Below are positions 13,601 through 28,700 of a DNA stretch of 61,670 nucleotides, one piece after another. The stretch spans positions 545,780 to 607,449 of the forward strand of contig NW_019774125.1 of NCBI RefSeq assembly GCF_001039355.2. The letters are read 5' to 3'. The notes under the pieces were generated by a model. It had not been told where the DNA came from. It was given only the letters and a program-made list of their open reading frames with translations, and made no database searches. The number at the start of each line of letters is the position of its first letter. The first letter of the stretch is position 1. The translations under genes and the position numbers were made by a program. This DNA comes from Lingula anatina (taxonomy: Eukaryota; Brachiopoda; Lingulata; Lingulida; Lingulidae).

Positions 13601-16600
13601 GTGGGTAATGTTTGTAGATTACTAATTCACCTATGGGCTCACCCTGCCATGGTCATTTGTCATTGTTAAAAAAAAAAAAGGAAAAATAGATTTATGGACA
13701 GATACAGTTTGTCTGGACATTAAGCTATCACCTGTATCTGTCTGTGTTGCATTGCCGTTGGTGTTGGCATGCACTTTCTTGGATGTTTTGCCTGTAAGCA
13801 TGATAAATTGAAAAACGTTACTTAATTACTCTCAAACTTTAAAATAATGATGTATAGGACCAAAAGGAATAAAGATATGACTTTTTTTTAATTTTTCATA
13901 AATTGGCATCTTCCAGAAGTATCTTTAAATTCCCATGTGCTTAATACTTAGTACTATTTAAGTTTTCAGAATGTCCACAATAACAGTACTATTGGGGGAT
14001 TGTGCTATTCAGCAATATGCAATAATGCATTAAAATTGACAAAAAATATTTTGTGCTCTTAATCATTAAATTGGTTATTTACAATTTGTAGTCTTACCAT
14101 CACTGAATCCATTAGGTTTTTTTTTCTTCATTTTTGTCTGTCCATTTTCCATTTTACAGCTTTGATGTCTTGTTTATGTTTTTCTCTTTGCATTTAAAAA
14201 TGTTTTAATGGAAAAAATCTCTTCACGTGTCGTGAATAAGTTGTGTTACAGAGCAGGGTCAGCCCACTCTCTTGATGTGTACTATGACTACGCAACAAGT
14301 TTTTAAAAAAAATGCGGAAATGCAAATAGTAGTAAAATTAATTGCATGTTGATTGCTGTTCTAACAGGAATCGAAATTGAGAGAGAAAGAGAATGTTTAA
14401 GATACTAATTTATTGGAGGATCATTGTGTGATATTGAGAAAAAATATTTTCTTTTAAACTCTTTAGTTTCTAGTGTGTTTTTTTCATCAATATTGAAGTT
14501 CAGACTCAGAGAGACTATTCATGCATATTTGAATTTTATTAGTTAAAAACTTCTAAGATGTTTAGGCATACCATTCAGTACTTAGATATTTACAGATTAA
14601 TTTGTTATTTGAAAAAACATTTAGTAGAATGATTGTAACAAAGCAGAAGTTTCAACAGACCATTGCTAAAAAGACATAAGAGAAGTATATTGTAGTGACA
14701 AAGTCTGTAAAACTTGTTTTCCGTGTTTAATAAAAATGGGTTTTCTCTTTATTTCAGGGCCCACAGGGACCTCCAGGCCCACCAGTAAGTATTAGTGTTG
14801 TTTTCAAAAAATAAAATAACTTTTAAGAAAAGAGATTTCCTGTCTTACCCAACTATAGCTGAGATTTTTTATGCTGGAAAAGTCATGGAAATTTTTGAAC
14901 AAATATTTGCTTACTTTTGTGAAAATCTTTTGTCATTTGATATGTTCAGAATTTAGAAATATATTTCTACTTTATTAGTTGTGTTCAACTTTCTAAAGTA
15001 TAATAATGTACCATTTTAGGGTCCAAAAGGTCCAGAGGGTCCACCAGGTCCACCCGTAAGTGAATTAAAATATTGTCATGAAATATATGTACTAGGACCC
15101 CAATATACAGATGCACATAGTGCATAGTGCTTTTACACTTGTGAATCTAAAGTTTGAATTAATCTGGCAAACTTATCAGAATAACCCACTGTCTGTTGTT
15201 AAAGGTTGCCCTTTCTGCAATACTCAAATATGTAACAAAAACAATGGTAATAAAAATTGAAAAATGTACGGACTATGATTATAGGTATACAGTTGAAATC
15301 CCTGGTTGTTCTGTATTGTACATTATGCCTTGCTTTACTTTGTATACTGCATTCGTTGGTACGATGTTAGTGTCACTGGGATTCATTGTCATCTTAAGAA
15401 TAACATAAGGTGCTTGTCAATCTCAGTAGGACCAGTTTAGTGAAATTTCCACGAAATAAATTATAGTGGTTTATACAGTACATTAAATCTATTTGAAGGT
15501 TGCTTGATAGTAGGCAATGGAATGGATATTTTGTATGGTAACTCTTCATATTCTGCCATGTAGGGTAATATAGGTCCAGATGGACCTATGGGTCGTGCAG
15601 GTCCAAAGGGCGAACAAGGTTCAGAAGGCAAACGGGGGCTGCCTGGTTTCCATGGTGAACCTGGAATCCCTGGAGCTCCTGGAATTAAAGGGGATAGGGG
15701 TGATGTTGGTCCCAAGGGTATGATGGGAATTAGAGGCCTGCCGGGTATGACAGGGGCACCAGGCAAGGGGCTCCCTGGGGAAAAGGGGGAAAAGGGAGAC
15801 GATGGAGGGTATAATGGCGTAGCCTTGCCAGGGCCGCCAGGACCTAAGGGAGATACAGGGGATAAGGGAGATAAAGGGGATGCAGGGGATCCCGGAAAAC
15901 CAGGACAAAAGGGAGCTCAGGGAGATACAGGTTTTCCAGGACCCAAAGGGGACATTGGCCCCCCTGGGTTGCAAGGGGAACAGGGAGCAAGAGTGAGTGT
16001 TGCCTGGGTTTTTATTTGGCATGCTCTTCACTTGCATGACTGGTAGATGTTATGTACATGGTAAACTGCAAAGGTCAGTTGGATGTTAATAACTTGATTG
16101 AAGCATGGTTCTTTTTACCAAGTTATTGATAATTGGGCAAATTATACCCTAAGCCATCAGCAGATAAAGGGAAGATTATATCCCCCTTCCTTTCTGAAAT
16201 AAGGTTATCTTATACTATGTAGGAGTGCATGGAACTTTGAGTAATACAGAAAAATCCTGTTCTGTCAATTCTGTTGAATATGATATAGTTTTGCATGTTT
16301 TCAAAATTTAAATGTCCATTTGATTTTAGTATGGAGCATTATTTTCCTTTTTGTCTGATGACTTACTGAATAGATGGAGCATTATGAATTTTTCAAACTA
16401 TGAAGTGAAGGCTGCTTCACATTCAGTTCTTTTTAAAAATTCAGTTCTCAGGTTTTGCATGATTTTTAATGCATCTAGGTTGAAGTACACGCAGTACACA
16501 GTGCGGTTCCTTCACTTGAATGCATTGCATGAACCAAGTGTAGTAGTGTCATACATATCTGGTTATCTTAATAGAAAAGTCATTTGTAGACATTTGGCAG

Positions 16601-19600
16601 AGTTAATTTTTACCAAGGCCCTAGAAGTAAATCTTAATTCTATAAAAAGCCTAAATCTATGTTATTATTATTATTTTGTACAATGGCTTTACCTTTTTAG
16701 TGACTCATATGCTTTAAAAATATAGTTTGCACGTTGTTTTGATTTTTGTCTACAAAAGTGGAACAGAATGATGGGTTTGGTATCAAATTGAAAGAATTTG
16801 TTTGAACATAGCATTTGCATGATGTTAATTTTTATATGTAATTTAATAAATTGCAATCATATCATGTTTATAAAAGAACTGTATAAAATATTCCATGATT
16901 TAAAAAATCGTAACTTTGTTGCAAATTTTAAAGATAGAGTTAGAAATGTCTGTCATTACCAAAAGAAAGTGGGGATTTTCATATTCTGAAATGATGATAA
17001 ATCGGTAAGCAATGACACGTAGGTAGAAACCCTGCTGGGAAATATTAAAGTCAAAGAAAGTAAAACATTTTTATCGTGTGATATAATCCTGGACTCTGCT
17101 CTGGTTTTAGGGCTACAAGGGTGACAGAGGAGAGCCGGGGAACAGTGCTCCCACAGGTGAGATTAAGTTGGGGTAGAACAGGTCTGTTTCCCAAAAGGAC
17201 AAAGACTGGAAGGTGGTCTCAGTTTTTAAACCAAAATTCAAGTCTACTTTAACTGAAGATACATCAGTAGTAATTTACTGAAATATAATTTTGTATTATT
17301 TTTTTATGCTGTAAAAAGAAATAGCTAATGTTTGAGGCCAATCGTTTAGTATCATGAACTACTTCTTTACTTAGAGACTAAATAACATTGATCAAACATG
17401 ATGTTTTCGTCCACGACCTGTCTAGAGACCTATCTTATGGAAAGACCATGAAAACCTCTTTAATAGTACTTAAGATATTGTCATGAAATGAAATAATAAC
17501 TTAGCAAGAGCAAAATTTTGATCTGAATTAGAAAACCAGGCCTTGATCCATAAAAACTGGGCACAAACTTTTAAAAGTCGGCACATCTTGTTCATGAAGG
17601 GAACGACGCTTTTAGCTTGATCTGCATTCATCTGCACCTCAAACTCATACTTAGCATTGAGCCTTCTGTGGTATGGTTTTTAAGAGTAAATTATTATTAT
17701 ACATTATTGATTTAGTTTGCAAAACAACATATTGATAAAAAGGAAAAGTCAGCAATTGTTTTATTGTATGATTTAATACATTACTTTCAATTCTTCTAAG
17801 ATAACATCAAAAGTTGCTTGGTCACTGTCACCCAACATTGATGCTGATTGATCATGTGTCCTTTTCTCTGATTGGTCAAAAAATCGGCAATGACTTCATC
17901 AGTCAATGTTAAGTGTGCTGATGTTGTCGTCGCTGACGGTCAATATTGATTTATATCAGACTGCACATTCCTAGGTATAAGATGTTAATCTGCTAATTAT
18001 ATAGCAATAATAATGTTATCATAATTATGATTTCAGATGGTGCTGGGAACCCACTGTGGATTCAGGGACCTCCAGGACCCCCAGGACCTCCAGGAAAAAC
18101 GGTAAAAATGATTTCATTTCAATGGAGACTGCTTTGTTGTTCTGAGTTAGACATGTCAGTAGATTTATCATTTTTGTTATGGTAGGTAGTACCCCTGAAG
18201 TCATTATCTTTATATATATACTAAAAGTTAGTAGTCTGTAGATAAAGACTTAATAAGATTTGATACCCCATATAGCACAATGAAACTAGGACTTCTTGGA
18301 ATTCATCTCTTGACTTGTGCCCTGAAATTTGCCTTTATGAGCATGAATCATTAATTTAAATGCACAAGCATGCCTGCATGCATTTCTCACCTCTTAATTA
18401 GGGCATGGTATAACTTTATTTCCTTTTTTTGTTTCGAAAAGAAAAGGACAAATCGCTGCAGATATACGGTACTTAAGGGACATAGAGCCCGGCATCTGCA
18501 GATTCCACGGATGAATAAGCGGAAATTGCGTGCCTTGATCATACATGATATAATAAAAGAGGTATATAATTGTGCTGACTATATTGTCAGTGTTGAACCT
18601 CTACTATATAACGTGGTAGATAGTAGAAGCTGCATATCTGCGCAAAATTCTAACTGATCCAGAGATAGCAAAACAACATAGTGCCTTGTAGTTGCATAAG
18701 TGTGTGTTAAACTTGGAAAAGCTTATTTAATGATGTGCATGAAGTTACACAAGGTGTGTTTTCAGTCAAGTTTGGGCAAACTAACATGGTCCACACATTT
18801 TCCAGGTTGTCTAATTATGTTAAGCTCACATTGGGTAGTCAATCCAATTTTCTCCACCTCCCCCCCTCCCCCCCAACCCGTGCCTCACTCCCTTCCTACA
18901 GGAAAGTAATCAGCCATAATTAGACGGCCTTGCTGAGGTAAGTCTTTCCAGTTACGTTGCCCCAACTTTGGTGTAAACACATCTTTATTGTTTGTCATAT
19001 TTGAAGAATTATATTGGAAAAGTTTTGTATATATGCATGTTATTGGTATTGAAGTGACTCTTTAGAATACATGTAAAACATTTTGAAAAATGAGAAAATA
19101 CAAAAGGGAAGTTCATTCAGATGCTGTGGCTCTATAGTCATTACAGTGCCATATGTGTACTACATTTATTTTGTTGTTAAGTCGGGTTTTCGTCCTCAAT
19201 TGTATAAACTATGTGTTCCTTCTGATGTGCGAGACATGTTCTGTGTGATTTATATTTTGTGTTTGTTTATTTGGCATCTACTTTGTTCAGATCTTCTTCA
19301 TGAAGATTGTTAAAATAATGTTTAATTTTTGGAACCTGATTGAGCACAGGATACAGGAAATGTCCTCTTGTTCAGCAAACCTGCAATATAAAATATAAAT
19401 CTCAGTTTTGATCATGATCGAAATTGCTTTTCCTCTAATTTATGATACATGTTCAAGTTTAATGACACTTTATTATAGCCTTCTTTTCTACTTTTCGGTT
19501 GTAACTCTGGTGCTTGTTTTCTAGCTTGCTTTTTAGCAATTTTGATAATCTCACATTGTGGTTGTATTGTATGGCATGTGTTCAAATTAAATTGGATGTT

Positions 19601-22600
19601 ACTGCATGTTTTTTTTTAAGTTTCCTATCAGGAGATAACTTGACTGTAGGTAGCTATATGTAACTACTGTAGTGTGAATACACACATATATTTTTACCAA
19701 GGTCCATTTGTACCAATTCCATAAAAACAATAAATTTGATGCATGGGAATTAGCATTTATATAGGAGAACTGTTTCTTTGTGGTATATAAACGTCTGTTT
19801 TGTCTTTAGGGAGAACCTGGTGTCGGTAAGCCAGGCCCACAGGGTGATAAGGGAGAGAAAGGAGACAAGGGGTCCAGAGGCCGCAGGGTAAGATGTCCAG
19901 TCTAGTCGTAATTTAAGATGAGTGAATGAAATGATGACTGTTATAAAATGTATCCTTTATGCCATAAGCTTTGGTTATTGTTGGTAGTTTGATTATACAC
20001 TCACATGCAGTGAGTTGTTAAAGTTGTGGGTTAACGAACTTCAAGTTGTGAGTGTTGCTTTGCTCCAGAGGTAAGTGGTTAATGGGCAAATTGCTTACAT
20101 ATTATAATTTCCATTTTTACTTTTTGTGGTGGTTGGTCTTTCCATTCCTTTTTAACAGCTTATTTGTCTTCATTGTTTAGATATTGTTAGAATCTATCAT
20201 AACTGTTCTTATTTGTGGTTAGTCAAGGGAATTGTAATCCGTACTGAATTTATTTACTGTGTGAAATTCACCAATCTGTATACTTATGATGTGTACTTAA
20301 ATCTGAATTAATAATATATTGGTATCATGATACACCACTGAAATATATAATTATATAAATTTACACTAATTCAACCTCTCTATGATATTGGAAAAAATCC
20401 CAGATGATAAAAGAAAATCTCATTGTAGTTGACTTGGGTTTATTTCTGTAGGGTTATGGAGAAAAGGGAGACCAAGGTTTGCCTGGTTTTCCTGGTCCCT
20501 CAGGTCTCCCAGGGCAACCAGGACCCATTGGTCCAAGGGGGTTAAAGGGTTCTTTTGGCCTTCCAGGACCACAGGTAAAGTCCTGGCCTTAAGTGTGACC
20601 ACCATGCATGGTCCAGCCAGACACCCCCTATTTAGACAGACACAGATAGACGTGGGCATTTTCACTTTAGAGAGTTTTGTTTTAGTTTATACTCATCACC
20701 AGCACTTGTGCTTGATTTTTGATCATCATTGGTCACCAAGGTATCTCAGGTTGCTTTGAAGTATTCTGATACTCAATAAAAGTTTTGAATTTCTTGGAAC
20801 ATGAAAAGTAGAAAAAGAAAAAGAGAGAACTAAATGCAAGATTTGAACTGCATCGATGTTCTGATTTGATAATGTTATTTTATTAAACGCTGATCCCCTA
20901 TGAATTTAAAGACATTTCTCGGGGCTTAATAGCCTAGTTTGGAAGGAATACTCTATGTTGCTTTCTTATAATCCAAATGATTTCTGAAAAGCTACGGTTC
21001 ATGATCAGTGATGAAGCTTGGTCAAGCAGGATCCTTACAAGTGCTGAATGTCCTGCATGGCATAAACCCCAGGATGGCTTTTTTCCAGGGGAAAATACCA
21101 AAAGATCTCCATGAGCTACAGGGCCCCCCTGGGTTACCAGGCCTCACTGGGCAAAAGGGGGATATGGGCATGCCAGGGGCAAAGGTAGAAATACCATTTC
21201 TTATTGCGATTATCTCAGATATTTTATGATTTGATGTCTCAGAACAACACATTTTTAAGTACCACGTTTCCTGTTGTATGAGTATGAAGGTTCTAGATTG
21301 ACTTTTTGTTTTCTATGGATATTTACGGTATGTTTGAGCAATACAAAAATCACTGTCTCTCCTATCCTGCATGTGATTTGCACTGTGAGTTTCACTATTT
21401 ATATATGGTTTATAAATTAAATTTTATGGTAGTTTCTATTTCCATGTTCATTGTTTTGATATCAGCTTATTTTCCATTTTTGGCATATTAGCAAAACAGC
21501 CTTCCAGGTTTTAGAATTTAGGAGAATAAAATTAGACGTAATTCAAGAATGACTTAGTACTTATCATGCCTGTCTTTGGATATAACTTTCATATGACTTG
21601 TACTGATAACATCTACTTAGGGCTTATAATCAAAATTTTAATTGGTAGATTTTGAAATTAATGAGATCTATTTGCATTTCATTATGAACTTGTGAAGGGA
21701 GAGCCGGGCCCTATTGGCTTTACAGGCAAAGATGGTAGAGATGGTGAACCAGGACGACATGTGAGTTCATGTTTCTGGTTTTTACATTATACAAAAAAAT
21801 GGGCATAAAATTGGGAGAGAAGGGATATTTTCAACTTTGTATAATCCAATTGCACCCCATTTCTGAAAGTAAAAAAATGAAGCTAAAACTTATGCAATTT
21901 ATATGTTTTAATTTATATGTTGAATACTTCACCAGCTTGCATTTCATTGCCAGTCACAGATTGCTTCATTCAATGAACTGGAGCTGTTTCTTACATCATT
22001 TTTTAAAATCTTATTCAGAGATAATTTGTAAAAGAAATAAAAGCCAAATTTGAAAAAAGAAGACCCCTATTTTCAAATACAAAGAATCAAATACATCATA
22101 TTATATTAAAATAATTTTCTTTTAATAATTTATCTTGATTCCACTCACATATCTTTTATTAACTTAGTTTCTAGTAGACAGCAATGGGTTTCTTGCTTTT
22201 CTTTGACTTTAACTCTACTATGTCTCTGGTGGTGTAGGGTGCTCCAGGTTTTAAGGGAGACAAAGGTGACATGGGCGAGACAGGGTTAATAGGACCACCG
22301 GGTCTACCAGGACCTCCTGTGAGTACTGCTTTTTAAAGTGTATAGAAGTTGGAAATTCTAGCGCTCTGTAGTAGTCTCCAGTAGTCTACTATCACTATTA
22401 ATATTGTTTTTTCATCTAATTTTTCAAATTTGGAAGTGAAGTTCCAATACGTACATTCCCATTCAAGATTGGCATGACGGGTATACATTAGTGACTCGAT
22501 CTTTTCAATGGGGAAAAATTATGAATTTTACAGATATTGTATTTCTCAAGTCAAATTCTTAAAGTTAGAAAACTCGTTTTGAGTGATAGCAACAAAACTG

Positions 22601-25600
22601 ATAAACAAGCTACCTTATAGTTCTATTGTATACAGAAAAAGCACTACATATGCTACAAAGAAATATACTTTTAATGATTTTAAAATCATGTATCTGAAAA
22701 ATTATTAGTTTTTCCTCATTGAAAAGATCGAGTCATTACCATAATCTTGTGGCTGGTTTGAATTCTTAACCCAGGTACCTGTTTCACAAATAATATAAGA
22801 TACTATATAGAAAAACAAATAGCTATCTTTATATACTTTGTGATATGGGGTCCCTCATATAAATGATCATAATTTTGTTGAACCGTTTAAATTAATGGAC
22901 CTACAAAGCAATGCATGTGTATTTATTTTTTTATGAAACAGTTTATCTGCCAGTTTGTGTTATGTTTGATAATTTTTCACATAAAATGTCAGCAGTCATA
23001 CTGTGTATGCCATATGTGTTTATTGGACTCTTATGAACAAACTCAGAAGTTGGAGGGATTTTATACAGGATTTGCAACAAATACATGTATGGTTATTAAA
23101 TTTCAGGATGAGAGAAGATAGACGACGACCTGTATGAATTACCATCAGCATAACAAATGTTTCAGTCTTGCTAAAATTCCCATATATATATATATATATA
23201 TATATTGTTAGAAAAAAAATTGCATGCTTTATATTTTAGCCTATGAAAAGGGAAGGAGGACAGGATGATGATGATGATGAGTTACTGGAGATGCCTGTCG
23301 TGAGATTTATTAATTAGTGATAAAAATGGTGGTGGTGATTTTTAACCAAATGCTATTAGCACTCTTATTTGGCTGATGAAACTGAATGGAGTTTGCTCAT
23401 ATTTTCACCAAATTTAACATGGATTCAGTTCGAGAAGGTGAAAGCATGCAGGTCTTTGGTTAAAGATAATTGAAACCAGGAGTGAGCCCAAATTTAATGA
23501 GGTGGAGGTCTTGGCTCAGAAAGAAATTGTTTTATAGCATTTTTGCCCGTCTTCATTTTAGATTCAAGATGTACTTTTTCACCAATGGATATTTGTAAAA
23601 TTGATGTATTGTTTCTATGCAGAAAAAGCCCCATGCCCCCTCCCAAAGCAACATGAACAACATCATGGACCACAAAGTTTTCGGGACTTAACTCACATAC
23701 TTTTAAGTTATTTTGGTGTATAAGTTCAGGTCAATTTTCAGTATTTTGTGAAAGGGGCCCTGAATATCATTTCACAAGGTTTGAAAAGTATTTCATATGA
23801 AAAGACAACCCACCTGGGTAATTGTTTTTCATCATTATCATTTAAAAGAACTCTCCATACATTTGAAAATCCCTCGGGGACGTATCTTCATCTGTCAAAG
23901 CTTCTTATATTTCCCAATGAAGACTTATAAATAAAAGTATAACTAGTTCCGTTACTTTCTTCTCAACTTTCATGGCATCTCCCAGTGTCTGCAGTATACA
24001 TGGTTCAGGGCTGCGATACAAATCACCAAGCCATTTTCGTGTGTGAACACAAAGTTGTGAAGATGACAGTCAGGACAGTTATGTCCTTCTAAACGATTGT
24101 CTAGTCATTTAGAACTAAATTATTAAATAAAAAATTGAACATTTTTCTAAATGAAAGTGCAGGGGCAGGTCAGCCAATGATTGATGAGTAGGAGAAAAAT
24201 GCCCTTAACCCCAAGAAAACTAATTTTGGAAGGTAAAGCCCGTGGAGAGTTCCTTTAAACAAATGAGGTGAAGGTTGTAATACGTAGTATCTGTAGTAGG
24301 ATGGGATAAAATTTTCTTTACGGCACTGCTTACTAGTTAATGCACCTATCTTTGGTCATCTTCAGGGTGAGCCAGGATCAATAGAAGGAGCCAGTGGTGA
24401 AGGGGTCAGTTAAAACAGGCTTACTAACATTTTAATGTTTTTATTATCAAATTTTTCAAATGGTTCAAGCTTGTGCAGTATGCTTTCTATTTCTCTTAGA
24501 TCAGTTTTTACATCTTGAAAGAAAGACACAGTAAAATGGAGTTGAAGTTTAGAATGTCAGAAACAGTAAAATAGAGTTGAAAGTTAGAGTATTAGAAATT
24601 GCAAGTTTTTGTGTACAGAACAGTAATGTTGTAGATGTTTTGTAATTACTCCGAATACATTATCAAGTTTGTTAAATAATTGATAACATTCTTGTTTACC
24701 TGCTTATTTATTTATTTACATTTTAGCTAATTGGACCTCCTGGACCACCAGGACCTATGGTAAGAAGGAAAAACAATGCAATTATGAAAAATGAAACATA
24801 AAAATAAAGATAAAAGATCAGTTATGTGAAACAGCAGGTATCATTGTGATAAATATACTTTCAGAGGGAAGCTCAATAAACGGTAAGTGATAATGGGAGT
24901 TTGGGAGCTTGTTGGGAGCAGGGCCTTACTGATATTTTCAGTCTTTTTTACTGTCAAGAACTGTCCTAAAGGCTGCTTTATTTTAAACTTTGCTTTACCT
25001 CTTGTCATATCTCCAGTTGAAGTGTGCACCCTCTAATTCACTGACTATTGTTTTTAGGGTCCAATGGGCCTTCAAGGGCCTCCAGGCATCAAGGTACTTC
25101 ATTTTTTTATACAACACCATTAAACATTGAAATAAATAAATGGATAAATTGATAAATAGTTTATTTGTAGATATAGATGGTAAAGTTGTCTTTGGTTGGC
25201 TGATTTCAAGGTTTTGCAAACTGTGTTTTATCTGAAAGAACAGGTTATTCAGCTTCATTTCTGATATCACACACTCTGATTAGTGCCCTAGCCTCTTTTC
25301 CATGGTCCTTAACGGAAGTCATCAAAGTGGAATTAAAAAGTGAACCATTTTTTTCTCTTTCAAAGGGTGAACAAGGCATGAGAGGACCCAAGGGTGATCT
25401 GGTACATATGATTTCGATCTATGCATGTTATCTAGCATGGCATAATATGAAATGTTTGAAATTCCAGTCCCTGTTCTTTTAATTTAAAAGTAGATCAGTC
25501 AGGAAAATAGCCAAGCCCCACTAGATGAGTGAAACTTGATTTTTGGATGCTTACTACTGATCTTTGATCAGTTCAATATTTTGCCTACCCTTAGCTCATA

Positions 25601-25722
25601 GTAAGTTTAATTTCTTTATGCCCAACCCAACCTTTTTATTTTTTAATCAGCTTTTTAATTGTTGTTAGTTTTTTTAACTATAAATATTGACCTAACTAGC
25701 TCTTTAGATTCTCGATTTTATT

Positions 25723-25765
<43 letters not shown>

Positions 25766-28700
25766 TTAATTTTTTGCATGACAAGATATTAAAAAAAAAA
25801 AAAGATTCATTACGTTTCAGTTTCCCTGTAACAGTCTGTTTTTAATACGTTAATGTGCACCATTATTGATAATACTGGAGGTTTCTGCATGTTATTTGAA
25901 TGTTTTGCAGAAGGCATAGGGGATATTGTTTTATTTCAATATAAAGAGAGGCTTTTGATTGGTTACCCTTATATGATATAAATATGCCATTTTTAAAAGA
26001 TTTTAAATTTATCTTTTGTAAAAGAAAAGAAAACAAAATGGTGGTAATTACATAAGTTTGGGATAATAGAGATTAAAAAAAAATTTTTTTTCTGTTATGT
26101 TTTAAGGCAATTAGATATAGAATGAACACATAAAAAATACAAGGATAACTTTTCACCCCCTGTGCCTTAGTAATAGAGACTCAGTACTACAATTTATTTA
26201 TTTATTTATTTATTTTTTTATTTTTTTGTCATTCTATTTACTTGTCCATGAAAGATTTGCATGTCAATTGATACAATTGTATACTGATGTGCTTTTCAAT
26301 ATGCATGAAGCTATGTTTATTTGAACAAAATTGATTCATATTATTGCCATTTTTTCAACCCCTGAAACCATTAGAAGCTTCCTCCTTGACATTTCACCAG
26401 TTACCCAGCTTTGTTTTGTCTGTTTAAAGGTGAAAATCGTTTTTCTTTACATGGTCAGTGTAAGAAAGATTTTGTTAGTTTGCCCCTTAAAAGGAGCTGT
26501 CCCTGGACCAATAGCGTGTAGACAAGCTACTTTTAAATTGATTTTCAGTTTTGCTGTCGCTTACTTTCAGTTGAATTTCACCAATGTGCTCCTCATATAT
26601 GTGTTTTAAAACATTTGGCTTTCTTTCCTAAATGCAGGCAATCATTCAAACGCTTTTTTTTCTGCTTACCTGAGTATATTAGGTAGGGTTTTTTAGTTTA
26701 ACCCAAACCCTTTTAATGTTTTTGTTACCCAGGGTTTCACAGGAGAAAAGGGGGACTCTGGGCCCATGGGACTCCCAGTAAGTTGGCGCATGGATTGTAG
26801 TATGCCAGACTCCATATCCTGCAAGCATGATGTACCTAGAGAAATGCCACTGAATATTTATTACTGAATATATATAATATACTATTAGTATACCTGGATT
26901 TTGGCAATTTCACATTGCCAGTGTATGTCATTTTATTCTGTCCCCTGCACTTTCATATGCCTAACTTATCATACCTCTTTTTGAATAAAATGTGATATAA
27001 ATGTTTGGCTCATGCTCTTTTGGATGTTGCACTGCCATTCTTTTGTCAACACCAATTCAAAGTTGAGCTGAGCTTGCTCTATAGATCTGTAAAGTGTACC
27101 CTTGTTAATGAAAAAAGAGACATTGTGTTTATGTATATATCTTTGTTAGCGTATTAGACCACCTCTGCTCAAACTGGTGCCGAGTGCAATCTAAAATATT
27201 CCACTGGTACAAGTGATGACAGAAATAGACAAACCTTATCCTCTTTTCTCTCTCCATTCCTTTCTTTCCCACAATTATCAAACTCTTGCTGATACTGATT
27301 TTCCCAACCCGTTTCATTCAGAAAATGTTGTATCACCACTCTGAGCAAGGCCCTGCACTTTTCCAGATTTTACCACAGTGTATGGCTTAGATATTTGATT
27401 GACACATCATGCAAAGATACATTTTTTAATATATGACATAAAGCAAGTCACTGTGTGTCTTGGTCTTAAAACCAGCTTAATGTATATTGCACCAGTCTTG
27501 AGCACAAAGTTTCAGGTGTATGGATCATCTCAGAACATCTTCATCCATCCATTAACTTAAATTGATTTTGTTTTTAAAAATTATCACAATGCCTTTACTA
27601 AATTGGCAGTTCTCATCAAATATCCATTTGGCACGAAGGAGACTATAAATTTGATATTGTGCTGCCAGATAATATTTAATAAAGAACTCTGGTATATTTG
27701 ATGGAGATGATGATCTGATGTATCCAGTACTTAGAATCACAGTTTTATCAACTATCTGTTTCAAAGTTTTCATTATTACAGCTGTTTCATTGATATAATG
27801 TACATCATTCCAAAGAAATGGTCTACCTTAAAGCAAGTAAACTTCTTCAGTAGTTATAACTATCTCATAAAACAGTAGCGGATCTGGATTGAGGGAGGGG
27901 GGGGGGGTTAAAGACTAAATGTTGAATTTACCACATTTTCAATTCTAATAACTGCTGGGACATTTGTGTGATATTCAGCAAATGAAAATGATTGACATTT
28001 GACTCCAAATGTCCAGAATTTTATACCTAAAAGTTAAATCCAAAGAAAGTACAAAAGGGAAAATACATTGGAGTTTTATAAAGAATCCTCTCCACTACTG
28101 ATATTGAGACTCTGCACAAGTCAAACAATGCTTCTTCTCTTTGCTTCTGCACTATTCTCACTGCTGAATGTTGTCAATGTATGTGATAGGGTGCCATGGG
28201 ACCAGCGGGAGCAGGTATTCCGGGAACAGATGGCATACCGGTAAGTTGTCTTTTGGATTTAGGATGTAGGAGGATGAGCTTTCCCTTTTATTTATGTATA
28301 TATTGATTTATTAATTAGTTTTAAGTACAAGTATGTATATAGGGATGGAATTGTCTTGGGATTATCACATTATGTGTGAAAAAGGAAGACATTCAAATAT
28401 ACTTTTATTGGATTGATTGCATTAAGATGGAGGAATGTGCTGGTAGGTTTTCATATATGTTTTAAGTTGTATTAAAATCTGCCTGTCAATCCTTAGATTA
28501 ACAAAAGAAGGTGTGCCTTGAAATCTCTCAAGAATGTACATAGCCAATTTTTTCTGTTTCTGTTGCTTTTATACTTGCAGTTTTGAGATAATTTTCAAAC
28601 AGTCAAAATCCCATTGATATCTTGGCTATGACACTTGAATTTGGCATATCGGCCTCTTTTATCCATCTTGAGCATTGTCAGGTAGAACATCTGTTTTGTT

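Noticed and set aside
15461-16037. Long minus-strand open frames rich in Pro/Gly and Ser
   Set aside because: They are antisense shadows of the Gly-X-Y exon at 15564-15992. The collagen strand explains the sequence fully.
16351-16989. Open frames of 124 and 63 codons in a large collagen intron
   Set aside because: Low-complexity AT-rich composition, no motif, and no Gly-X-Y.
17850-17950. Apparent inverted similarity around repeated TCAATGTT/GCTGAT motifs
   Set aside because: Matches are short and scattered, below what I could call a real inverted repeat.
18901-18937. Segment between CTACAG and GAG/GTAAGT in a collagen intron
   Set aside because: Good splice-like borders, but all three frames contain stop codons.
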